Source: Chryseobacterium sp. UBA6632
Lineage (GTDB): Bacteria; Bacteroidota; Bacteroidia; Flavobacteriales; Weeksellaceae
Assembly: GCA_002455915.1 (NCBI GenBank)
Contig: DKLU01000187.1
Coordinates: 2,966 to 14,594 of the forward strand
Length of the DNA stretch: 11,629 bases
Direction: 5' to 3'
Shown: one piece after another, positions 6,248 to 11,629 of the stretch
How positions within the stretch are numbered: the first letter of the stretch is position 1
Layout of the letters: each line of letters starts with the position of its first letter
Position numbers and translations under genes: made by a program
The notes under the pieces: generated by a model
The model's input: only the letters and a program-made list of their open reading frames with translations
Database searches by the model: none
What the model was told of the DNA's origin: nothing

Positions 6248-6545
6248 TTTTCAGTTTAAATTTTTTTTTCAATCAGGTATCTATCTCTTTTGGTGCTATA
6301 ACGTATTGTAAATTATTATTTTAAGTCAGGTTTGAATATTTTGGAAATAGAATTGCTCAATAACTTGAATAGCTATTATGAATTCATATTTTTCAGAGAT
6401 TACAATTTAAATTTTTCTCAATTAAAATTCGCTTATTAAGAATGATTCAAAATAGCGTAAACAGGGGCTAAAGTGATAAAAAACAGCTTTTTTTAACGTC
6501 TTTGTGGTTTTACATGCTTATTTTTGCATGTCAAGTATATAAATC
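6248..6545. other. 298 bp spacer before ccsBA
   Basis: AT-rich sequence with no credible gene. I see no clear terminator after the regulator. Two small palindromes abut near the middle, AATAGCTATT (6368-6377) and TATGAATTCATA (6377-6388); both may be chance in AT-rich DNA. The right end carries the likely ccsBA promoter. Confidence 0.5.
6512..6531 (+). promoter_or_regulatory. ccsBA promoter box inside an inverted repeat
   Basis: TATTTTTG (6519-6526) fits the Bacteroidetes -7 box and ends 19 nt before the ccsBA ATG. A TTG lies 14 nt upstream (6502-6504). The box is enclosed by perfect 6 bp arms, ACATGC (6512-6517) and GCATGT (6526-6531), 8 bp apart, so a dimeric regulator bound here would cover the promoter. 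The protein is unknown. Confidence 0.45.
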
Positions 6546-9500
6546 ATGAAGAAGCTCCAAGATATTCTTATCTCAACCAGAACAATGGCTGTATTGTTGC
6601 TGGTTTACGCGTTCGCGATGGCTTATGCAACGTTCCTTGAAAATGATTACGGAACGCCCACGGCAAAAGCCCTAATTTATGAAGCAAAATGGTTTGAATT
6701 AATCATGCTATTGCTCATTCTCAACTTCATCGGAAATATCGGAAGATATAGACTTTGGAAAAGAGAAAAATGGCCGATTTTGGTTTTCCACTTAGCATTT
6801 GTATTGATCTTCGTTGGAGGTGCTATCACAAGATACATCAGTTTTGAAGGTACAATGCACATTCGAGAAGGGGAAACGTCTAACGAAATTGTAACCGACA
6901 AAAATTTCTTTAAAATTAAAATCGAAGAAAAAGGTGATGCTCTTGATTATCAAGATATTCCTTATATGATGTCTCCGTTGCATAAAGATTTCAATGCGAC
7001 TTATGATTTCCACGGAAAAACGGTGAAAATTGAAGCTAAAGATTATATTCAGAGAAAAAAAGACAGTTTATTGGCTGATCCTAACGGTGCTGAATATCTT
7101 CACCTGGTTTCAACAGGAAATACCGGAAGACAGAATATTTACATCAAACCGGGAGAAACTAAATCAATCAACGGTACATTGGTAACTTTCAACAGAGCAA
7201 TTGATGGCGCAGTTGAATTTAGAAATGAAGGTGGAAAATTGTTCATCAAAACTCCTGTAGATGCAACGTATATGACGATGGCGACTCAGGCGACAGGAAA
7301 TACAACGAAAGACGAATTCCAGCCTTTAGCTATGAGAAGTTTATACACGATCAATGAGTTAAAACTTGTTGTTCCTGAAGGTCTTAAAAGAGGGAAACTG
7401 TTAGCGATTGAAGGTGACAGAAAAAAAGACCAGAATGTTCCTGATATGTTGAAAGTTGAAATTCAGGGGCCAAAAACAAAACAATTGGTTGAACTTTCAG
7501 TTGAAAAAGGAAATCCGAATGGTTTCAAACAAATCACAATGGATGGTTTGAATATTATGTTAGGTTTCGGACCTAAAGTTTACAACACTCCTTTTGCACT
7601 TAAATTAGATGATTTCGTGATGGAGACTTATCCCGGAAGCTCATCGCCGAGTGCTTATGAAAGCCACATTAAAATTATCGACGAAGGAAAAGAAACGCCT
7701 TTTAAAATTTATATGAACCACGTTTTGAATCATAAAGGATACCGTTTCTTCCAGTCTAGTTTCGATCCGGACAGAATGGGAACAGTACTTTCTGTAAACC
7801 ACGATTATTGGGGAACTTTAATTTCTTATATCGGATATACATTTTTATTCGGAGGAATGTTCTTTATGTTCTTCTGGAAAGGAACGCACTTCTGGAAATT
7901 AAATAAAATGCTGAAAGATGTAAATAAAAAGAAAACGGCTGCTGTTGTTTTATTGCTTTTAAGCTTCGGTTTGAATGCTCAAAAAATTGAAACACACGGA
8001 ACTACAGATGGAAGCAGAGAACATATTCACGTTGAAGGTGACGGTCATACACACGATACAGGTTCTGAAACAATTCGTCCTCAAGGCGCACAGCCTTTTG
8101 GTAAAATGAAAGTGGTTTCTGCTGATGAAATTATTGCAAGAAATAAGATCAGCGCAGAACATGCTGAAAAATTCGGACATCTTTTGGTGCAGAATTTTGA
8201 AGGAAGAATTGTTCCGATCAACACCGAAGCTTTAGATGTTTTAAGAAAACTGTATAAAAAAGACGAGTTCAAAGGAACGGACGGGAAATCGCTTACTGCA
8301 GACCAATGGTTTTTATCAGTAAATACAGATACACCAAGCTGGACGATGGTTCCGATGATTAAAATCGGTTCAAAAGGTGGTGATGCATTAAAGCAAAAAA
8401 CAAAGGCTAATGATGACGATTACACGTCATTAATGAATCTTTTCCCGGCAGATAAAAACGGAAATTTAACGTATATTCTTGAAAGTGATTACAATGCTGC
8501 TTTCCGTAAAAAACCGTCTGAACAGACAAATTATGATAAAGAAGTAATTGCTGTAAATGAAAGAGTTCAGATTTTCAACGAATTTTTCAGCGGACAGTTT
8601 ATGAGAATCGTTCCTGTAAAAAATGATGCGAATCATACATGGCATTCTTGGTTGGATCAAAAGTTCGAACCAGATATGGAATCTCAGCAGGTAATGGGGC
8701 CTTATTTTGCAGAAGTTTTACAGGCTCAACAAAACGGAAACTGGTCTAAAGCAGATGCTGAATTATCAAAACTTTCAGATTATCAGCAAAAATGGGGTAA
8801 AGCAGTTGTTCCTTCAAAATCTAAAGTAGATCTTGAGGTTTTCATGAATAAAGTGAATATCAACTTTAAATTGTTGATCTTCTATACCATTGTTGGAGGT
8901 TTGCTTCTCATTCTTGGTTTTGTTGAATTATTCAAGAAAAATAAAGTTTTAAATAAAGCAATCAAAGTAATTATCGTACTGGGGATTATCGGTTATGCTT
9001 TCCATTTCTTAGGATTGGTGGCGAGATGGTATATTTCTGGTCACGCACCTTGGAGTAACGGTTACGAAGCTATTATTTTTATCTCTTGGGTAGGTATTAC
9101 TGCTGGTTTAATTTTATATAGAAATTCAAACGCTTTGATTCCTGCAGCCGGATTTATGGTAGCGGTTATTATGATGGGGTTTGCACACGGAGGTTCAGCG
9201 CTTGATCCACAGATTACGCCACTTGTGCCTGTATTGAAATCATATTGGTTGATCGTTCACGTTGCGATTATTACTTCAAGTTATGGTTTCTTTGCCTTGT
9301 CGATGATTATTGCTGTGATTTCATTGGTATTCTATATTATTTCAAACAAAGAAACGTATAAAATTCATCACGATACAACATTAAAAGAATTGGTTATTGT
9401 TTCTGAAATGTCTTTAACGATTGGTTTATTTGCATTAACTGTAGGAAATTTTTTAGGAGGAATCTGGGCAAATGAATCTTGGGGAAGATACTGGAGCTGG

Positions 9501-9791
9501 GATCCGAAAGAAACTTGGGCATTCATCTCGATCATGGTGTACGCGTTTGTATTGCACATGAGATTGGTTCCGGGATTAAGAAGCAAATGGGCATTCCATG
9601 TAGCGACAATGTTTGCATTCTGCTCAATGGTCATGACGTATTTTGGAGTTAATTATTATCTAAGTGGTCTGCACTCTTACGCAGCAGGAGATCCGGTTCC
9701 GGTTCCGGCTTGGGTATATATCGGATTAGCTTCAATGGCACTTTTATCAGCTGTTTCTTTCTTTAAATTTAAAGCGTTAAACAAAAAATAA
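6546..9791 (+). CDS. ccsBA: Fused ResB-CcsA (system II) cytochrome c biogenesis protein
   Basis: Inner-membrane haem exporter and cytochrome c synthase of the system II pathway; it delivers haem and attaches it to CXXCH motifs of periplasmic apocytochromes. The 1081 residues combine a ResB/Ccs1 half and a CcsA/ResC half. ResB part: membrane segments near 13-31, 50-67, 77-96 and 420-443 around a large periplasmic domain (about 100-418). CcsA part: several membrane helices from about 775 to 1072, with the haem-handling WWD motif at about 974-993 (ESWGRYWSWDPKETW). The four histidines expected in CcsBA are present: H82 (membrane, ResB half), H905 and H1043 (periplasmic pair around WWD) and H1004 (membrane). 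H1004 and H1043 are 39 residues apart. Between the halves is an extra hydrophobic segment (464-478), a His-rich stretch (484-503) and a periplasmic region of about 250 residues. It is a single gene with its own promoter and terminator. Confidence 0.95.
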   Translation: MKKLQDILISTRTMAVLLLVYAFAMAYATFLENDYGTPTAKALIYEAKWFELIMLLLILNFIGNIGRYRLWKREKWPILVFHLAFVLIFVGGAITRYISFEGTMHIREGETSNEIVTDKNFFKIKIEEKGDALDYQDIPYMMSPLHKDFNATYDFHGKTVKIEAKDYIQRKKDSLLADPNGAEYLHLVSTGNTGRQNIYIKPGETKSINGTLVTFNRAIDGAVEFRNEGGKLFIKTPVDATYMTMATQATGNTTKDEFQPLAMRSLYTINELKLVVPEGLKRGKLLAIEGDRKKDQNVPDMLKVEIQGPKTKQLVELSVEKGNPNGFKQITMDGLNIMLGFGPKVYNTPFALKLDDFVMETYPGSSSPSAYESHIKIIDEGKETPFKIYMNHVLNHKGYRFFQSSFDPDRMGTVLSVNHDYWGTLISYIGYTFLFGGMFFMFFWKGTHFWKLNKMLKDVNKKKTAAVVLLLLSFGLNAQKIETHGTTDGSREHIHVEGDGHTHDTGSETIRPQGAQPFGKMKVVSADEIIARNKISAEHAEKFGHLLVQNFEGRIVPINTEALDVLRKLYKKDEFKGTDGKSLTADQWFLSVNTDTPSWTMVPMIKIGSKGGDALKQKTKANDDDYTSLMNLFPADKNGNLTYILESDYNAAFRKKPSEQTNYDKEVIAVNERVQIFNEFFSGQFMRIVPVKNDANHTWHSWLDQKFEPDMESQQVMGPYFAEVLQAQQNGNWSKADAELSKLSDYQQKWGKAVVPSKSKVDLEVFMNKVNINFKLLIFYTIVGGLLLILGFVELFKKNKVLNKAIKVIIVLGIIGYAFHFLGLVARWYISGHAPWSNGYEAIIFISWVGITAGLILYRNSNALIPAAGFMVAVIMMGFAHGGSALDPQITPLVPVLKSYWLIVHVAIITSSYGFFALSMIIAVISLVFYIISNKETYKIHHDTTLKELVIVSEMSLTIGLFALTVGNFLGGIWANESWGRYWSWDPKETWAFISIMVYAFVLHMRLVPGLRSKWAFHVATMFAFCSMVMTYFGVNYYLSGLHSYAAGDPVPVPAWVYIGLASMALLSAVSFFKFKALNKK

Positions 9792-9813
9792 ATTCCATTT
9801 ATAAATAAAATAG

Positions 9814-9846
9814 AATCCCTGAAATTAATTTTTCAGGGATTTTTTT
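9814..9846 (+). terminator. Terminator of ccsBA
   Basis: Perfect 11-pair stem AATCCCTGAAA (9814-9824) with TTTCAGGGATT (9831-9841), six-base loop, then a T-run to 9846. It starts 22 nt past the ccsBA stop. A classic strong rho-independent terminator. Confidence 0.92.
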
Positions 9847-9859
9847 GGTGCAATATTTA

Positions 9860-10029
9860 AAGACTTAGGAAACTGAAGCGTTAAGAAAATTAAAAATTAA
9901 TCCGTTAAAAAATTTCCACTGTTCGAAGCGCGAGAAAAATTTAATATTGAAACGTAAATTCTGTTATCGCGCAAGTTTTGGAAATTTTAGGATTAAGTTT
10001 TAATTTTTAGCATCCAGTTTCTAAGTCTT
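9860..10029. repeat. 170 bp imperfect inverted repeat
   Basis: The two ends mirror each other in matching order. AAGACTTAGGAAACTG (9860-9875) pairs with CAGTTTCTAAGTCTT (10015-10029) with one bulged G; TTAATCC (9897-9903) with GGATTAA (9990-9996); AAATTTCC (9910-9917) with GGAAATTT (9980-9987); GCGCGA (9928-9933) with TCGCGC (9967-9972). The whole could fold as one long hairpin. It has no reading frame and fills most of the 351 bp spacer (9792-10142) between ccsBA and the LLM gene. It resembles a MITE or REP-like dispersed palindrome. Whether copies exist elsewhere cannot be seen here, and no target-site duplication is obvious. Confidence 0.7.
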
Positions 10030-10038
10030 GAACTTTTG

Positions 10039-10064
10039 TTTCTTTTGTTTCAAGACAAAAGAAA
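10039..10064. repeat. Small perfect hairpin beside the long inverted repeat
   Basis: TTTCTTTTGT (10039-10048) and ACAAAAGAAA (10055-10064) form a 10-pair stem around TTCAAG. Neither side has a T-run, so it is not an ordinary terminator. It starts 9 bp past the end of the 170 bp inverted repeat and may belong to the same element. From memory, CTTTTG/CAAAAG-type repeats of this kind are frequent in flavobacterial spacers, but I cannot verify that. Confidence 0.5.
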
Positions 10065-10115
10065 AAGCATATTCTATTCTTACCAAAGATCAATGTTTCT
10101 GAGTTCCTATTACCT

Positions 10116-10123
10116 TAATTTTG
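10116..10123 (+). promoter_or_regulatory. -7 box of the LLM gene
   Basis: TAATTTTG fits TAnnTTTG and ends 19 nt before the ATG, the same spacing as at ccsBA. No clear TTG is found at -33. Confidence 0.42.
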
Positions 10124-10142
10124 CTTATCTAAAATCAACAAT

Positions 10143-11168
10143 ATGGAATTAGGAATAGGAATGTTTGGCGATCTATCATTAGATCAGTCAACCGGAAAAT
10201 ATAGAGACGCAGGTGTAAAAATTCGTGAAATTCTGGATCAGGTAAAGTTCATGGATGAGGTCGGAATTGATGTTTTTGCGATGGGCGAGCATCACCGGCC
10301 GGATTATGCGGTTTCATCACCCGAAATTGTTTTGGCTGCGGCGGCAAGTATCACCAAAAATATAAAATTGGCAAGTGGAGTAACGGTTTTAAGTTCATCT
10401 GAGCCTGTAAAAGTATATGAAGATTTTTCAACATTAGATTTAATTTCTGATGGTCGTGCCGAGATTTTTGTAGGCCGTGGAAGTTTCATTGAATCTTTCC
10501 CGTTATACGGCTATTCTTTGAATGATTACGAACAGCTTTTCGATGAAAAATTAGAATTACTGCTAAAGATAAATTCAGAGGAAAACGTTTCTTGGTCGGG
10601 GAAACTTCGCGCGCCGATGCAAAATCAAACCGTTTATCCAAGAGCGAAGAATGACGGAAAACTTTCGATCTGGAGAGCGGTTGGTGGAACTCCGCAATCA
10701 GTTTTAAGTGCGGCTCAGTTGGGAATGCCTTTGGTGGTTGCCATTATTGGCGGAATGCCGATTCAGTTTAAAAATTTAATTGAATTTTATAAGCAGGAAT
10801 ATCTAAAAGCAGGTCATGATGAGTTTAAAATGCAGATTGCTGTGCATTCTCACACTTTTGTAAGTGATAACCAGAATGTGGTAGACGGATATTTCCATAA
10901 TTATAAATCACAAATGGATAGAATTGGCTCTTCAAGAGGCTGGGCGCCTTACACGAAAGCGCAATATGACGGTGGAAAAAGTAAAGATGGCGCTTTATTT
11001 ATCGGAAGTCCGGCAGAAGTCGCTGATAAAATTGCTTATATGAAAGAAATTTTCGGAATCACCAGATTTATCGGGCATATGGATGTGGGAGATCCTGCAC
11101 ATGATGTAATGATGAAATCTATTGAATTGTTCGGAAATGAAGTAAAGCCGACGATCAAAGATCTATAA
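10143..11168 (+). CDS. LLM-class (luciferase-like) flavin-dependent oxidoreductase
   Basis: A 341-residue TIM-barrel protein of the bacterial luciferase-like superfamily, closest in style to the TIGR03858/2I7G-type putative oxidoreductases. Members use reduced FMN or F420; which flavin and substrate apply here is unknown. Supporting features are the N-terminal strand ELGIGMFGD, the GEHH motif at 48-51, LASGVTVLSSSEPVKVYED at 77-95 (typical of LLM proteins), the GRGS loop at 111-114 and a C-terminal GSPAEVADKI segment. Length is normal for the family and the barrel appears complete. It is a single-gene unit: its own -7 box upstream and a strong terminator 5 nt after the stop. The neighbouring gene on the right is convergent. 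No pathway context is visible, so a specific reaction cannot be named. Confidence 0.9.
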   Translation: MELGIGMFGDLSLDQSTGKYRDAGVKIREILDQVKFMDEVGIDVFAMGEHHRPDYAVSSPEIVLAAAASITKNIKLASGVTVLSSSEPVKVYEDFSTLDLISDGRAEIFVGRGSFIESFPLYGYSLNDYEQLFDEKLELLLKINSEENVSWSGKLRAPMQNQTVYPRAKNDGKLSIWRAVGGTPQSVLSAAQLGMPLVVAIIGGMPIQFKNLIEFYKQEYLKAGHDEFKMQIAVHSHTFVSDNQNVVDGYFHNYKSQMDRIGSSRGWAPYTKAQYDGGKSKDGALFIGSPAEVADKIAYMKEIFGITRFIGHMDVGDPAHDVMMKSIELFGNEVKPTIKDL

Positions 11169-11173
11169 AAAAC

Positions 11174-11205
11174 AACCTCCGTTGAAATTTTCGACGGAGG
11201 TTTTT
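11174..11205. terminator. Bidirectional terminator
   Basis: Stem AACCTCCGT (11174-11182) with ACGGAGGTT (11194-11202), extended by a T-G wobble and GAA/TTC, around an AT loop. A T-run follows on the plus strand (11201-11205), and A-rich sequence before it (11167-11175) gives a T-run on the minus strand. It can therefore end both the LLM gene and the convergent gene on the right. Confidence 0.9.
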
Positions 11206-11230
11206 AATGAGTTCTAAATAATTATATGAA

Positions 11231-11302
11231 GCCGAAAGGCAACGTTTCACTTTTAGTGAGTCCGGAAAGGACGATGTAAATCACGATAGGATAAAATCCT
11301 AT
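11231..11302. other. Row of four small hairpins between convergent genes
   Basis: Four perfect stem-loops in 72 bp: GCC-GAAA-GGC (11231-11240), TCACT-TTT-AGTGA (11247-11259), GTCC-GGAAA-GGAC (11260-11272) and ATAGGAT-AAA-ATCCTAT (11286-11302). The last overlaps the stop codon of the minus-strand gene. Read on the plus strand, three loops are purine-rich and the first is a GNRA tetraloop. Read on the minus strand, the row would be that gene's 3' untranslated region before the shared terminator. It may be a structured RNA, a processed 3' UTR or a dispersed repeat; I do not recognise it. Confidence 0.55.
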
Positions 11303-11629
11303 GCTTTTATAATGGAATCATAGTACGAAATTGCAACCTGAGGATGAAATGCAAACATGAAAGTTTCAAATCCGTTTTCTTTGTTGAGATTTTTACTTAA
11401 AAGATATTTGTTGTCAATAATATCAATTAATAATAATTCAGGCGTATAAAATGTAATTCCGATTTTATGTTTTGAAGAATCTTCCACATTCGAGCTGATG
11501 AGGTCGAGTTTAAAACTTTCGATCGGAAAAAATGTATTTCCCAACACATCAGGAAGACTTTTAATTTCGCCGTTCAGTTGTGAAATATAGTTGGTAACCG
11601 AAGCGCTCAGCAAAAAAGGAATTCTTTCT
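11299..11629 (-). CDS. Unrecognised protein, 3' part only
   Basis: Open frame from the right window edge to a TAG at 11299-11301, giving about 109 C-terminal residues. The frame stays open to the edge with no ATG in sight, so the true start lies outside; a TTG at 11613 is probably an internal leucine. The visible part mixes short hydrophobic strands (KIGITFYTPELLLIDII) with polar stretches and ends in FAFHPQVAISYYDSIIKA. I see no signal peptide, catalytic motif or membrane helix, and do not recognise the family. It is convergent with the LLM gene and shares its terminator. The stop codon lies in the stem of the hairpin at 11286-11302. Confidence 0.7.
   Translation of the reverse strand, partial: ERIPFLLSASVTNYISQLNGEIKSLPDVLGNTFFPIESFKLDLISSNVEDSSKHKIGITFYTPELLLIDIIDNKYLLSKNLNKENGFETFMFAFHPQVAISYYDSIIKA

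Noticed and set aside
6368..6388. Two abutting short palindromes in the spacer before ccsBA
   Set aside because: They are 10 and 12 bp of mostly A/T and about 160 bp from the nearest start codon; too weak to call as operators.
6481..6496. AAAAA/TTTTT stretch around CAGC as a terminator of the regulator gene
   Set aside because: Only A-T pairs flank a four-base centre, too weak for a rho-independent terminator, and it lies over 200 bp from the stop codon.

Overview
The window looks like the chromosome of a flavobacterium, probably Chryseobacterium or a close relative in the Weeksellaceae. It is AT-rich, genes start behind A-rich leaders without clear Shine-Dalgarno sites, several starts have an upstream TAnnTTTG element (the Bacteroidetes -7 box), and the protein set fits (FtsK, fused system II CcsBA, Bacteroidetes-type Crp/Fnr regulator, 2I7G-type LLM protein). 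The genus is an inference from gene style; no rRNA is present.

Layout. The left part is on the minus strand: a small unknown lipoprotein (3482 to 3006), its terminator, a 347 bp spacer, then ftsK (2658 to 67). The centre is a plus-strand cluster: three tandem paralogous isochorismatase-like cysteine hydrolases (3671-5585), then a Crp/Fnr-type regulator (5666-6247). A 298 bp spacer leads to one very large gene (6546-9791), a ResB-CcsA fusion for cytochrome c maturation, closed by a strong terminator. A 351 bp spacer follows, mostly a 170 bp imperfect inverted repeat. Next come an LLM-class flavoprotein gene (10143-11168), a bidirectional terminator, a cluster of four small hairpins, and the 3' part of an unrecognised minus-strand gene that runs off the right edge.

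How the genes may work together. The most unusual part is the hydrolase cluster. The three enzymes align without gaps over about 178 residues and all keep the Asp-Lys-Cys triad, but their N-termini differ: none (cytoplasm), a cleavable signal peptide (periplasm), and a lipobox (membrane lipoprotein). One chemistry thus appears to be placed in three compartments. A 16 bp palindrome sits at the cluster promoter. A perfect 22 bp palindrome sits just before the Crp/Fnr gene, which is the obvious candidate regulator. The substrate cannot be read from the sequence. FtsK (chromosome segregation and division) and CcsBA (haem delivery and attachment to periplasmic cytochromes c) are housekeeping genes with no evident link to the cluster.
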